64,000 bases of DNA from Acidipropionibacterium sp. (GTDB lineage: Bacteria > Actinomycetota > Actinomycetes > Propionibacteriales > Propionibacteriaceae): contig JALCLH010000006.1 of NCBI GenBank assembly GCA_022647765.1, positions 1 through 64,000 on the forward strand, in the 5' to 3' direction. The position numbers were made by a program, and so were the translations under genes. The notes below the pieces were generated by a model. The model was not told where the DNA came from. It saw nothing but the letters and a program-made list of their open reading frames with translations, and ran no database searches. Shown one piece after another: positions 9,171 to 20,872 of this stretch; within the stretch, counting starts at the first letter, position 1, and the number at the start of each line of letters is the position of its first letter.

Positions 9171-9596
9171 TCACGTATTCAGCGCGAGAGTCGCCGCCCG
9201 GCGGCGGACCACGACATAGACGAGCAGGCTTCCGACGAGAACGAGCGAGGAGATGCCGAGATGTTCCCGGGCGACCGCAACGCACTCGCGGGTGCTGGTC
9301 CGGTCGACGTCATCGGGTACTTCCCGGACCGCCTCCGCGGATCCGGCGAAGCCCAGAACCTCGGTCGTCGGGAACCACATGCAATCGGCGCCGGTCGACC
9401 GCGCATGGGTGGGAGCGTAGAGGAATGCCAGCGCGAGAACGGAGAGGCAGCTGCAGATCACCGCAGCGAGACTCCGGGCGGTCGAGCGGGCTTTTCGGCG
9501 CCACCAGATCGCATCGCGGAGAACCAGCAGTATCGTCACCGCCCCGATCAGGAGGAGCAGCACAAGAGCCAGCGCGGGAAGGAGCTCATCGGGCAT
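9171..9596 (-). CDS. hypothetical membrane protein
   Basis: 141 aa with several hydrophobic segments. Confidence 0.5.
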   Translation of the reverse strand: MPDELLPALALVLLLLIGAVTILLVLRDAIWWRRKARSTARSLAAVICSCLSVLALAFLYAPTHARSTGADCMWFPTTEVLGFAGSAEAVREVPDDVDRTSTRECVAVAREHLGISSLVLVGSLLVYVVVRRRAATLALNT

Positions 9597-9675
9597 GGGC
9601 GGCCCTCCTGCTGCGGGAACGCATCGGTGCTGTCATGGTCGGAGAGTAGACCCCGAGGCGGTGGCGCTGGGCAGC

Positions 9676-9756
9676 ATGGTCCCGATCGCTCCCGCAAGGT
9701 CATGTTTCTGCATCGCCGGCGCCGTTTCGTGGCCTTTCGGGAGTGATCGGGACCAT
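9676..9756. repeat. palindromic element family A copy 3
   Basis: atggtcccgatcgctcccgcaagg ... cctttcgggagtgatcgggaccat. Confidence 0.92.
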
Positions 9757-9822
9757 GCTGCCCGGCCAAGCCCGGAGTCCTGTGAGTGGGTGGCCTGCGG
9801 GATCACTTCGTGAGCGCGGTGC

Positions 9823-10657
9823 TCAGCATTTCGGCCCCCTTGAGGGACTGCGGTGTGGGGTGTTCGGTTGAGATTCAGACTGAGGTTGAGATTCAGACCC
9901 GGGGTCCGGGTCGAAGAGCAGCCAGGAACGCCCGGCGAACTCGATGCGGTGGACGTCGACCCCGTAGACCCGCGAGATGAGCGCCGGATCGAGGACCTCG
10001 TCGGCCGGGCCCGAGGCGATCAGACGGCCGCGGTCCAGCAGGATCAGCTGCTCGCAGGAGCGGGCGGCCAGGTTGAGATCGTGGAGCACCATCACGGTGG
10101 TTGCCGGGATCTGATCCACCAGGGACAGCAGGGCGAACTGATGGCTGATGTCCAGATGGTTGGTGGGTTCGTCGAGGACCAGGTGGTCGGCGTCCTGGAC
10201 GATGGCGCGGGCGATCAGGGCGCGCTGCCGCTCCCCGCCCGAGAGCTGGGTGATGAGACGGTCGGCCAGCCCGGTCATGTCGACGCGGTCCAGCGCCTCG
10301 TCGACCCGGGAGCGGTCCTCGGCGTCGCCGTAGCCTGCCAGCGACCGGTGGGACAGCCGTCCCAGCCCGACGGCGTCGCGCACCGTCAGCGGCAGGGCGT
10401 CGTCCCGCTCCTGGGAGACCACCGCCACCGATCGCGCGATGGCCCGCCGCGACATCGAGGTGATCTCGGCGCCGTCGATGAGGACCCGGCCGCCGGCCGC
10501 CGCCAGGGCGCGGTAGATGGCCAGGACGAGGGTGGACTTGCCGGCCCCGTTGGGTCCCGACGACGCCGATGGTGCGTCCGTCCCCGGCCGACAGGTCGAC
10601 CCGGTCCAGAACGACCCGGTGGCCCCGTCTCACGACGAGGGATCGTGCCTCGATCAT
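9823..10657 (-). CDS. FecE/HmuV-type ABC ATP-binding protein, 1-nt frameshift in Walker A (~10555)
   Basis: Upstream frame MIEARSLVVRRGHRVVLDRVDLSAGDGRTIGVVG; downstream frame continues to LSGGERQRALIARAIVQDADHLVLDEPTNHLD. Confidence 0.85.
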
Positions 10658-10682
10658 CGGTCTCTCCTTTCCTGAAGGGGCG

Positions 10683-11750
10683 CTATCGGGCGGGATTCAT
10701 CCTGCCGACCAGTGCCAGCAGGAAAGGGGCCCCGAACAGCCCGGTGATGACGCCGATGGGCAGCTCGGAGGGGCTGAAGACGGTGCGGGAGAAGGTGTCG
10801 GCCCACACCAGGAAGACGGCCCCGGCCAGCCCCGAGGAGATCACCAGGGTGCGGTGCCGATAGCCGGTGAAGGACCTCATCAGGTGGGGGATCACCAGCC
10901 CGACGAATCCGATGCCTCCGGCCATCGCCACCACCAGTCCGATCGCCGCCGAGACCGGGATGAGGATGGTCAGCCTGATGGTGGCGGGATTGATCCCGAC
11001 TGACAGCGAGGTGGCGTCACCGCTGGCCAGGGCGTCCAGCCAGGGGGCGCACAGCCACAGCATGGCGATCAGCGCGGCCGCCACCACGACCGTCCAGACG
11101 CTCTGCGTCCAGCCCACCTTGGACAGTGAGCCGAGGGTCCAGAACATCACCGAGCGGGCCGTTTCCGGGGAGTCGGAGGAGAAGATGATGAGGTTGGTGA
11201 CGGCCTGGAAGATGAACCCGATCGCCAGCCCGGCCAGCACCAGGGTGAGCGCCGTGCTGCGGCGTCGTCCCCCGATGGCCAGCACCATGAAGGTCGCCAC
11301 CAGGGCACCGGCGAAGGCGAGCCCTGCCACCCCGAGGGTGCTGGAGACCCCCACGATGATGATCGCCGTGGCGGCCCCGCTGGAGGCGCCCGCGCTCACC
11401 CCGAGCACATAGGGTTCGGCCAGCGGATTGCGCACGACCGCCTGCAGGGCCACCCCGGAGACGCCGAGCACCGCCCCCACCCCGATCCCGGCGATGATCC
11501 GGGGCATCCGGTTCTGCCAGACGATGGCGTCGGTGATCGGATCCATGCCGGTGGCGGGGTGAATGCCGAGATGGTCGGCCAGCACCCCGAAGACCTGGTC
11601 CAGCGGAACAGAGGCCGCGCCGAAGGCGATGCTGAAGACGGGGGTGGCCAGCAGCAGCACGACCAGGGCGGCGAGGTGGACGCGCCGGCTGCGAAACAGG
11701 GACGCGGCGGTCGACAGCGGCTGTGGCTGTGGCCGTGCTGTGCTGGACAT
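10683..11750 (-). CDS. FecCD-family ABC permease
   Basis: VRNPLAEPYVLGVSAGASSGAA, GGIGFVGLVIPHLMR, PIGVITGLFGAPFLLALV. Confidence 0.93.
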   Translation of the reverse strand: MSSTARPQPQPLSTAASLFRSRRVHLAALVVLLLATPVFSIAFGAASVPLDQVFGVLADHLGIHPATGMDPITDAIVWQNRMPRIIAGIGVGAVLGVSGVALQAVVRNPLAEPYVLGVSAGASSGAATAIIIVGVSSTLGVAGLAFAGALVATFMVLAIGGRRRSTALTLVLAGLAIGFIFQAVTNLIIFSSDSPETARSVMFWTLGSLSKVGWTQSVWTVVVAAALIAMLWLCAPWLDALASGDATSLSVGINPATIRLTILIPVSAAIGLVVAMAGGIGFVGLVIPHLMRSFTGYRHRTLVISSGLAGAVFLVWADTFSRTVFSPSELPIGVITGLFGAPFLLALVGRMNPAR

Positions 11751-11788
11751 TGATCATCCTCATTCAGGGTCGTTCAGGCTGAGCGGAG

Positions 11789-11867
11789 GGGCCCGATCAC
11801 TCCCGATAGGCCGAGTTTCTGCATCGCCGGCGCCGTTTCACGGGGTATCGGGAGTGATCGGGACCAT
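11789..11867. repeat. palindromic element family A copy 4
   Basis: cccgatcactcccgatagg ... tatcgggagtgatcgggaccat. Confidence 0.92.
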
Positions 11868-11889
11868 GCTTTCCTCCCCCTGCCGGTCC

Positions 11890-13330
11890 CTACCGCCCGA
11901 TCAGGTCGTAGGGCCTCGTGTCGGGGGAGACCGTCGCCAGGTAAAGACTGTCCGGCAGGGCGGCGGGCAGGGTGATCTGCGAGGTGCTGACCTTCCTGGC
12001 GCCGGGCTTCACCACGGTGACGATCTTGCTGCCGGAACGGCCCAGGAACAGGGTCTTGCCGTCCGGGTTCCCGGCGAGGAAGCGCGGGGTGGTGGCCGGA
12101 GCCTTCGACAGGGAGGTGACCTCCTTGACGCCGTTGAACAGCCCGGTGCGCGAGGATCGGTCGACGGTCACCAGGTTGTCTCCCGATGCGCCTGCTCACC
12201 ACCGCGGCGGCATAGGTGCGGGTCGCCACGGCGCGGGTGAAGGACCCGGTGCCGAGGTTGACCGAGGAGATCGCGGAGCTTCGCGTCGAGGACGCCGTCA
12301 GCAGGGCCGGCGTCTTGTCGGCGGGAGTGTTGGCCGCGGTGGCGCCGGCCTGGGTGCCCACGGCGGTCGTCCCGTCGGGGGCCATCAGCGGCCGGTAGCT
12401 CTGCACGGAGGGCAGCGGGTAGAGGGAGAAGGTCGCCGGGCCGAATCCGCGACGGTTCACCTTGACGGTCTGGACGCCGACCGCGACATCGGAGCCGATG
12501 ACGGTGCCGGAGCTGTTGGCGATGGGGCCGTGCGGGTAGCCGGACAGCGGGGTCGAGGCGTCGAGCTTCGGCGCGGCGCCGTTCAGCAGGGCGGAGAGGC
12601 GGTAGGCGTCCAGGTGCCCGCCGGCCGAGATGACGAGCCGCAGCGGGGAGCCCACCAGGAAGACCTCCATCTCCTCGGTCCCCATGCCGGAGGGGGTGGC
12701 GACCTGGGAGACCGGGAGCTTGACGGTCCGGGCCTTGTGCTGCGCGAGGTCGATGAGGGTGACCTGCTGGGTGGTGGATCCGTCGAAATCCGATCCGACC
12801 GCGATGTACCGGCGCCCGGTGTCGGTGGCCATCCAGGCGGCGCGCTCCCAGGTGCCGGCCAGGCTGGGAATGCCGTAGTGCTGCTCAATCGAGGGACGCC
12901 CTGCGGCGTCGATCCGCACGACGTCGAGCTGGGGCTTGGACTCGTCCATCAGGGCGACGCGACCGCCGCCCAGCTGGATGGTGCCGGCGTGGGTGCCCAT
13001 CGTGATGTTCGTCAGCGATCCGGTGATCTTTCCGGTGCGGGCGCTGGCGATGTCGACGCGCTTGGCGGTCGGGTTGGCGGCCAGCAGCCAGCTGTCGGCA
13101 CCCTTCGGGTGCGCGGGCCGGGCCTGCTTCTGCGACGCGGCGGCGCCGCGCTGCGGGGTGGGGCTTGCCTGGCTGCTGGCGGACGACAGGGAGCCGACCG
13201 CCAAGGTGGAGGCGACAAGGGCGGAGACCGCCGCGGTGGCGCGGAGGCGCCGCCGGGCGGTGGGGTGCGCGTGGGCGTCCGGGCGAGAGGAGGGGGGTAT
13301 CTGCGACGGATGCTGAGGGGTGTCAGTCAT
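11890..13330 (-). CDS. secreted beta-propeller-like protein (AztD-like metallochaperone candidate), frameshifted ~12187
   Basis: Signal-peptide N-terminus; repeating WLLAANPTAKRVDIASARTGKI-type blades; second frame NPDGKTLFLGRSGSKIVTV...PYDLIGR. Confidence 0.6.
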
Positions 13331-13372
13331 GGTGTCCTTCCGACAAGGGGGTACGTAGGCAGGACATACTAT

Positions 13373-13389
13373 ATGAGAACCATTCTCAT
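13373..13389. promoter_or_regulatory. Zur/Fur-like operator
   Basis: ATGAGAAccaTTCTCAT perfect palindrome upstream of the beta-propeller gene. Confidence 0.7.
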
Positions 13390-13422
13390 TAAAGAACGGC
13401 GGGGGTCTGCAACTCCGAGCGG

Positions 13423-13503
13423 ATGGTCCCGATCACTCCCGATAGGCCGAGTTTCTGCATTGCCGGTGCAGTTTCACGGGGTATCGGGAGTGATCGGGAC
13501 CAT
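13423..13503. repeat. palindromic element family A copy 5
   Basis: atggtcccgatcactcccgata ... tatcgggagtgatcgggaccat. Confidence 0.95.
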
Positions 13504-13549
13504 GCTGGCCACCGAACCCGGAGTTCAGCAGGTGCTGTGCCCCGCAGGA

Positions 13550-14554
13550 TCACTTCGTGAGCAGCTTGCTCAGCACCTCGGCCCCCTTGAGGGACTGCGG
13601 TGTGGGCGGATCGGTGAGTGAGAAGGGCATCACCACCACCTGGTTCTTCTTCACCGCCTGGAGCTGGGAGCCTCCCTTGAACTTGAGGAAGGTGGACTTG
13701 GTCTGATCCAGCGCGCCGTCCTGGGCGAGCAGCACGATCCACTCCGGATTGCGCTTGAGAACGTCCTCCATGGTGGCGTCGAAGACCCGCTTCTGCTGGT
13801 CGTCGTAGACATTGCGCAGCCCGTTGACCTCGAAGATCGGCTGCACCATGCTCGAGGTGCCGTAGGTGTAGAACTCGGTGCTGCCCGGCGCGACCCAGAA
13901 GGCGGCCGCGCTCCGGGTCTTGGTGCCGGCGGCCTTCTTGAGGTCGTCCGCCTGTTTCGTCAGCTGGACATTGAGGGCCTTCGCCTTGTCCTGGACCCCG
14001 AAGATCTCGCCGATCTTGGTGACCTCCTGGGTGACCAGATCGAAGCTGGCGTGCTTCACCGCGACCTTGGTGTTGCACAGTGCGGAGGGGGAGTAGACCT
14101 GCACCCCGGACTTGGCCAGCGCGGCCCGGTCGACCCCCTCGTCGTAGCCGATCACCAGATCCGCCCGCTCCTGCAGGACGGTCTCGGTGGCCAGCTTCGC
14201 ACCGCCGGTGTCCAAGGGGGTGCTGGCGATCGTCGGCACGGCTTTGATCCTGGCCAGCGTCGCGGCGTCGTACCCGTCGCTCTTGACCTCTCCGGCCCGG
14301 CCGATCACCTTGTCCATGACGCCGAGCGGCACGAGGATCGACGCGTCGGTGTCGCCCATCATGATCACCCTCTGCGGCGGCTTGGCGAAGGTGAGCTCGT
14401 GGTCGCAGCTCTTGACCGTCGTGACATGGGCCGAGGTCGCAGCGCTCGGAGACGCCGCGCCGGAGCCGGTCGAGGATGCGCTGGAGCATCCCGTCAGCAG
14501 CATGGCTCCGGCCGCCACGAGGGCGGCCATCCTGGCCATGGGACGAACAGACAT
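13550..14554 (-). CDS. FecB/BtuF-type substrate-binding lipoprotein
   Basis: Lipobox LLTGC; KSCDHELTFAKPPQRVIMMGD; ...VLSKLLTK. Confidence 0.88.
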   Translation of the reverse strand: MSVRPMARMAALVAAGAMLLTGCSSASSTGSGAASPSAATSAHVTTVKSCDHELTFAKPPQRVIMMGDTDASILVPLGVMDKVIGRAGEVKSDGYDAATLARIKAVPTIASTPLDTGGAKLATETVLQERADLVIGYDEGVDRAALAKSGVQVYSPSALCNTKVAVKHASFDLVTQEVTKIGEIFGVQDKAKALNVQLTKQADDLKKAAGTKTRSAAAFWVAPGSTEFYTYGTSSMVQPIFEVNGLRNVYDDQQKRVFDATMEDVLKRNPEWIVLLAQDGALDQTKSTFLKFKGGSQLQAVKKNQVVVMPFSLTDPPTPQSLKGAEVLSKLLTK

Positions 14555-14593
14555 TGGTCTTCTCCTGATCGCAGATGGGCGGTATTCACCCTG

Positions 14594-14611
14594 ATGATAG
14601 CGGTTATCGTT
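14594..14611. promoter_or_regulatory. Zur/Fur-like operator between divergent ABC operons
   Basis: atgatagcggttatcgtt; matches the 33506 and 13373 sites. Confidence 0.6.
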
Positions 14612-14875
14612 GGTGAATTTGGTACGACACAAATGACAGGAGGTGGTGCAGAGCATGTGTAGATCCGTCCGGGAAAAATGTGACGAGGACGAGGAATCAT
14701 CCGTTCCGCTCATTGCCCTCCCCCCGTGCAATTCCCGAGAGGATGGTGTTACTGTTCTCGGCGAGTCGATGGGGGATAGAAGCATCATGAAGAGCTGCGA
14801 TGTGGCACATACGCGTTCTCGCGGGAGGCATTCTCACAAGCTCGTTCATCGGCTTGGCCCGTGCGGGGCCCGGGC

Positions 14876-15918
14876 ATGACGCGGCGCAGACGCGGTCTGC
14901 CCCTCCTCCCGATCCTCGTCGTCCTGATCCTGATGGGGCTGGCCAGCGTCGTCGCGTCGTTGGCCTTCGGCGCCGAGCCCATCCCGCTCAGCGAGGTGAT
15001 GCGGGTGGTCGAGGACCGGCTGGCCGGCCACCCCATCGGCTCCCCCTTCGACACCATCGTCTGGGACCTGCGGATGCCCCGCGCCCTGCTCGCGCTGATC
15101 GTCGGCGCCGGTCTGTCGATCGGCGGAGCCGGCATGCAGACCCTGGTCCGCAATCCCCTGGCCGACCCCTATCTGCTGGGCATCTCCTCGGGGGCCTCGG
15201 TCGGCGCGACCGCCGTCATCACGATGGGCCTGCTCGGCGGACTGGGCACCTGGGCGCTGTCCGGTGGCGCGCTCATCGGGGCGATGGGTTCGGCGACCGC
15301 CGTCTACCTCATCTCGAGGGCTCAGGGCGGTCTCACACCGCTGAGGATGGTGCTGTCCGGGGTGGTGCTGTCGGCGGCCTTCTCCTCCATCGCGTCCTTC
15401 ATGGTCTTCATGTCCAACGACGACCACGCGGCCAACTCCGTGATGTTCTGGATGCTCGGCTCGGTGGCCGGCGCCACCTGGCAGCGGCTGCTGCTGCCCG
15501 CCGCGGCCCTGGTGCTGGTCGGCGTCGGGATGCTCGCCGTCCACAACTGGATGGACGCCCTCGCCGCCGGTCCCGAGACCGCCGCCGCCCTCGGTGTGCG
15601 CACCGGGGCTCTTCGGACCGCGCTCTTCGTGGCCCTCGGCGTCCTCATCGGCTCCCTGGTGGCCGTCTCCGGGGGCATCGGCTTCGTCGGACTCATCGTC
15701 CCGCACGCCGCCCGGATGCTGGTCGGCGCCACCCATCGCCGGATGCTGCCGGTGGCGGCCGCCCTCGGCGCCATCTTCCTGGTCTGGGTCGACGTCATCT
15801 CCCGGATGGTCGCCCCGCCGCAGGAGCTTCCGCTCGGCGTGGTCACCGGCGTCATCGGCGCCCCGGTCTTCCTCTTCCTGATGGGACGACGCCAGTACGC
15901 CTTCGGCGGGAGGGACTC

Positions 15919-15922
<4 letters not shown>
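14876..15922 (+). CDS. FecCD-family ABC permease
   Basis: LVRNPLADPYLLGISSGASVGA, GGIGFVGLIVPHAARM. Confidence 0.94.
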
Positions 15923-16721
<799 letters not shown>

Positions 16722-16725
<4 letters not shown>

Positions 16726-17819
16726 GAAAGTCACTCATCGCTCCCGTCGGCGTCGTCGCGCTGGCGATGCTCGCCGTCGGCTGTGGATCGGGGCAGGGCT
16801 CCGCCTCCTCCTCGGCCTCCGCGCCGGCCGCGGCGTCGGCGTCGGGGTCGGCCGGGGGTGTCACCGTCACCAACTGCGGGCAGCAGAAGACGTACCCGAA
16901 GACCACCCGGTTGTTCGCCCACGACAGCAACATCATCTCCATCGCGCTGTCCGCCGGCGCCGAGAAGGATCTCGTCGCGGTGAGCGGCCTGAAGGACGAT
17001 AAGCCGATCCTCGCGCTCAAGTACGGCGACGGCGTCAACAGTCTCAAGGTCGTGTCGCCGAAGCAGCCCTCCATGGAGAGCATCGTGGCGGCCAATCCGC
17101 AGGTGATGTTCGCCGGCTGGAACTATGGATTCAGCGAGTCGAAGAACCTCACCCCAGACATGCTCAACGCCAAGGGAATCGACACCTACCTGCTGAGCGA
17201 GTCCTGCAAGCAGGCCGACGGAAATCGCGGCACCATGCCGCCGTGGACGGCGCTCACCACCGATATCAGCAATATCGGGAAGATCACCGCGCACGAGGAC
17301 GTGGCCAAGAAGGCCGTGGACAATATCGACACGCGCCGAAAGGCTCTGGAGAATGCGCCGAAGGCCGCCAAGGAACCGGTCGGATTCCTGTTCGACTCCA
17401 CCAGTGACAACAGCATCTTCTCCAGTGGCTCCTTCGGCGCCCCGCAGGCGATGATGACCACCGCCGGCGTCAAGAATGCGCTGTCGGATGTCAAGGACAC
17501 CTGGACCAGCGTGTCCTGGGAACGCCTCACCCAGGCCAACCCCGACGTCATCTTCTTCGTCGACTACCCGCCGCAGACCTTCCAGCAGAAGGTCGCGGCG
17601 CTGAAGGCGAACCCGGCCAGCAAGAACCTCAAGGCGGTCAAGGAGGGGCGGTTCGTCAACCTGCCCTATCCGATGTGGACCTCCGGGCCGCTCAATATCG
17701 ACGGCGCGGAGTACATCCGGAAGTCTCTCGAGGCCTACGATCTGCAACCCAAGACCGACATCAAGCCGGAGCTGGACATCGCAAAGCTGAATCTTCCGGG
17801 GAACACCTGGCTCAAGTGA
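16722..17819 (+). CDS. FecB/BtuF-type substrate-binding lipoprotein
   Basis: Lipobox AVGCG; VTNCGQQKTYPKTTRLFAHDSN. Confidence 0.9.
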
Positions 17820-17918
17820 GCCTCGGGTGAGCCGGGTGGACTGGGGACGCCGGCTGATCGATCTTGGAGCGTGACCTTCCGGCTTCGGAATGGCCCCGTT
17901 TGCCCAATGCGGGGAAAG

Positions 17919-17960
17919 GGGGTGGCGGCAGCGGTATTTTGCTGCCGCCACCCGCTTTTC
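17919..17960 (+). terminator. rho-independent-like terminator
   Basis: gggtggcggcagc-loop-gctgccgccaccc followed by gcttttcc. Confidence 0.75.
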
Positions 17961-18117
17961 CTGTCGGGCAGACTCACACGGAGATACTCCTCAGCAGTGG
18001 TGACCCGGGAGGTCTTCGCGCCGTGTCACGCTAGCCGCCGGAAACTCTCTCGCTCGGAAGATCAGCGCAGGCCGTTCCGTCTTGCAATGCATCACTACCT
18101 GATGCAGAATATGCAGC

Positions 18118-18402
18118 ATGACCGAGACAACGAGAGCTGCAGCAGCGCACCGGCTGTCGCTTCCGCTGAGCCGACAAGATGACGAAGACCTCGCCAGGCT
18201 GCGTGATGACTTGGCCGAGTCGAGCTCGCGCCGCTCCCGGGCCTCGGTGGCCCACGAGGCATTCCGACGGGGGCTGGACGTCATGTGGGCCGAGCAGCAG
18301 GAGCGGGAGTACGCCGAGCTGGGTGAGGAGCTGCGGGCATCTGCGGAATCCCGCCGACGTCGTGCCCAGTCTCACCAACGCGGCACAGCGGGTCCGCAGT
18401 GA
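18118..18402 (+). CDS. antitoxin-like protein paired with MazF-type toxin
   Basis: Short ORF overlapping the toxin start; RLSLPLSRQDDEDLARLRDDLAESSSRRSRASVAHEAFRRGL. Confidence 0.65.
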   Translation: MTETTRAAAAHRLSLPLSRQDDEDLARLRDDLAESSSRRSRASVAHEAFRRGLDVMWAEQQEREYAELGEELRASAESRRRRAQSHQRGTAGPQ

Positions 18403-18731
18403 CCAGGATGCTCCGCGGTCAGGTATGGATGGCCACCCTGGACCGGGAGGTGGGGCCGAAGTACTGGGTGATCGTCTCCAACAACGGCCGCAACCGGAAC
18501 TTCGACACCGCGCTGGCGGTCCGGGTGACGACGACCAACCGCCATGCGAACCTGGACTCCGTGGTGGCGCTCCCGGCCGGCGAGGTGCTCAACGGGTGGG
18601 TGGCCTGCGACTCGCTCACTGAGATCTGGGACGACGATCTGGCGCGCAGCACGGCTGAGGGGGCTCTGTCCCGCCGGGCGATGAGCGCGGTGGAGGACGG
18701 GTTGATGGCGGCCCTCGGCTCCAGGCGGTAG
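18399..18731 (+). CDS. PemK/MazF-family toxin
   Basis: MLRGQVWMATLDREVGPKYWVIVSNNGRN...WVACDSLTEI. Confidence 0.85.
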   Translation: MTRMLRGQVWMATLDREVGPKYWVIVSNNGRNRNFDTALAVRVTTTNRHANLDSVVALPAGEVLNGWVACDSLTEIWDDDLARSTAEGALSRRAMSAVEDGLMAALGSRR

Positions 18732-18740
18732 TGGTTGGAA

Positions 18741-19646
18741 TCAGCTCCAGGTGAGCTGAGAGTGATCCCACATCATTCCCGAGGCATCGTCTCGGAGAAT
18801 CGGGTCGATGAATGTGGTCATCAGCGTCATAGCGATTTCGATGCTCCGATAGTTGGCACAAGCGGGAACGGTTTGCGCGTCCTTGGCGTAGCGACGTCCC
18901 CAAGATGCTGGGATGGTAAACCGATCAGGCAGTGAGAGAGTGCGGACTCGCGCCTCCGTGAGGAGAGCGTGCCGGAGCTTGTTTGCGCTCATATCCTCGT
19001 TCGTAGCTAGTATGACGAGGTCGACAAGATCCCATTCTCGGCTCGAAGGCCTGCCGCTGTACTGCGCGAGCGTTGCGCAGACTTTGTCAGCGATCTGATC
19101 AACAATCGGGTACAAGCGGTAGTTGTGGTGTGGCAGTTTCGGGATATTGAGCGCGTTGGCAGGCGGTGCAACTGTAGGCTCATCGGTAGAGACGACATTC
19201 ACCACGAGGTCCACGTTGAGGCTGCCATGCTTGTTCGCTCCGATATAGACGTCAAAGCTGACATGGTAGCCCTCGGAATAGGTCTGTTGACCGCCGATGG
19301 CATTCTCGTGTCCCGTGTATTCGAAGCGGAAGAAGTCGCCGATATCGATTGAGGCCAGCCGTCTGAGATCGCTCAGTGCGCCATCAAGTGATTGGCCTTT
19401 GCGAAAGAGGTCGACATCCCTGGTGGCTCTGGCGGATCCGACTCGCGCGAGCACGCCAGTGCCGCCCTTGAGCACCCACCCAGAGTCGTCGGCTTCGGAG
19501 AATATCCGGCTGAGGAAGCGGCGGAAGTACTCCTGAGTGATCCGATCTGAGATTGAGACTGAGGGCTCGACGGCTACCGCATTTCGCGCCGCATCCCGGA
19601 TCGCTGCTTCGACGGCGGCAGCTGACGTGTAGCGATCATCTGTCAT
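18741..19646 (-). CDS. AbiEii-type nucleotidyltransferase toxin
   Basis: VLKGGTGVLARVGSARATRDVDLFRKG (GG..R.T.D.D motif), next to AbiEi. Confidence 0.87.
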   Translation of the reverse strand: MTDDRYTSAAAVEAAIRDAARNAVAVEPSVSISDRITQEYFRRFLSRIFSEADDSGWVLKGGTGVLARVGSARATRDVDLFRKGQSLDGALSDLRRLASIDIGDFFRFEYTGHENAIGGQQTYSEGYHVSFDVYIGANKHGSLNVDLVVNVVSTDEPTVAPPANALNIPKLPHHNYRLYPIVDQIADKVCATLAQYSGRPSSREWDLVDLVILATNEDMSANKLRHALLTEARVRTLSLPDRFTIPASWGRRYAKDAQTVPACANYRSIEIAMTLMTTFIDPILRDDASGMMWDHSQLTWS

Positions 19647-19661
19647 GACTCCATCTCCTTA

Positions 19662-20615
19662 TCAAGGATGGGGGCTTTGATCTGTTGGTGCACGCCTGGC
19701 CAGCGACGCCCACGCCAGCGTGCTGATTGCCTCGCTCGGTCGTCGTTTCGCGTTGTCGCCACTCGGTGCTGTGCCTGCCCCAACGAGACTCGCGATTGCC
19801 TCCTGGATGTCCTCCAGGTCAGTCGTCCGCTGTGTGTGGTCTTCGAGCGCCGATCGCAGTGTGGGGTTGTCGAGGAACTCTGACACATCGAGCGAGGCCA
19901 GGTAGTTGTGTACCACCAGTGTGCTGAGGCCGGGTATCTTGGCAATCTGCCTCGACAGGCTCTCCAGGTCAATGTGCGCAGATTCGAGCAGCTCGTCGAG
20001 CAGCGCGCTGCCATCCCCCTTTGCGTGGCCGTTGCGTTCCGCGAGCGGACTGAGGAGTTCAGCGAGCCGGTCGGTGTCGAGACGCGACTTTCGGGCGGCA
20101 TCCCGGAGAGCGTCGCCTACGTGATCGAGCTGTGTGCGCTGCTCGACGAGATCGGCAATAGTGCGCTCCACAGTGGTCACCGGCAGACCTTCACGGACAG
20201 TCACATCGTTGCTTGTCAGCGTCCGTGTCCGATAGTGCACATCGGTGCGCTGGGTCTGCTTTCTGAATGAAGTTGTGAATTCGCTGCGCATGGCACGGAG
20301 ATTCCCGATGCCGTGCAGTGCGGCAGCTGATTCGCCGGAGACGACGACTTTGCTGGGCCTCTCCTGGAGCCGGTCCCATGCGAGTCGCGCCGGATCGGAT
20401 GCCAGCCATGCCGAGCGCAGGTCCTCGTATTCGTCGCCTGGTGCTCCAGCATCTCTGTAGACCCCGTGCGACAGGCGGAGAAGGTCCCCCGACTCGGTCA
20501 GTCGCGTGAGGTTCATATGGCTGACGCCGCGCGCGCGTGCCTGAGCTGAGGTGACCATCCCCCACTGGGACGAGGACACCTCGGCTAGGGCTTTGAGCGC
20601 GTCGCGCGTTCTCAT
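19662..20615 (-). CDS. AbiEi-type antitoxin/regulator
   Basis: N-terminal wHTH VTSAQARARGVSHMNLTRLTESGDLLRLSHGVYRD. Confidence 0.87.
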   Translation of the reverse strand: MRTRDALKALAEVSSSQWGMVTSAQARARGVSHMNLTRLTESGDLLRLSHGVYRDAGAPGDEYEDLRSAWLASDPARLAWDRLQERPSKVVVSGESAAALHGIGNLRAMRSEFTTSFRKQTQRTDVHYRTRTLTSNDVTVREGLPVTTVERTIADLVEQRTQLDHVGDALRDAARKSRLDTDRLAELLSPLAERNGHAKGDGSALLDELLESAHIDLESLSRQIAKIPGLSTLVVHNYLASLDVSEFLDNPTLRSALEDHTQRTTDLEDIQEAIASLVGAGTAPSGDNAKRRPSEAISTLAWASLARRAPTDQSPHP

Positions 20616-20616
20616 G

Positions 20617-20651
20617 CTTGGATACTAACACATTAAATGTTAGTATCCAAG
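20617..20651. promoter_or_regulatory. AbiEi operator palindrome
   Basis: cttggatactaaca-cattaaa-tgttagtatccaag, 14-bp perfect arms just upstream of abiEi. Confidence 0.75.
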
Positions 20652-20766
20652 CAGCACATTCTGACACCACGCTGACTCTTTGACCCGCCAGAGCGATCGC
20701 CCGAAGATGTGGAGTGCGACGGAGGGGTGCATCCATGGACCCGTTGGGATGCCCGAACCCAATACT

Positions 20767-20839
20767 GTGAAAACCGACGAAACGACCGGCCTCACGGCGC
20801 TGAAGGACCCAGAATCGGGGTGATCTCGTCGGTTTTCGC
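20767..20839. repeat. ~73-bp palindromic element (family E)
   Basis: gtgaaaaccgacga ... tcgtcggttttcgc. Confidence 0.7.
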
Positions 20840-20872
20840 AGCATCGGTCAGCCGGCTGACCAGCACGGACGG

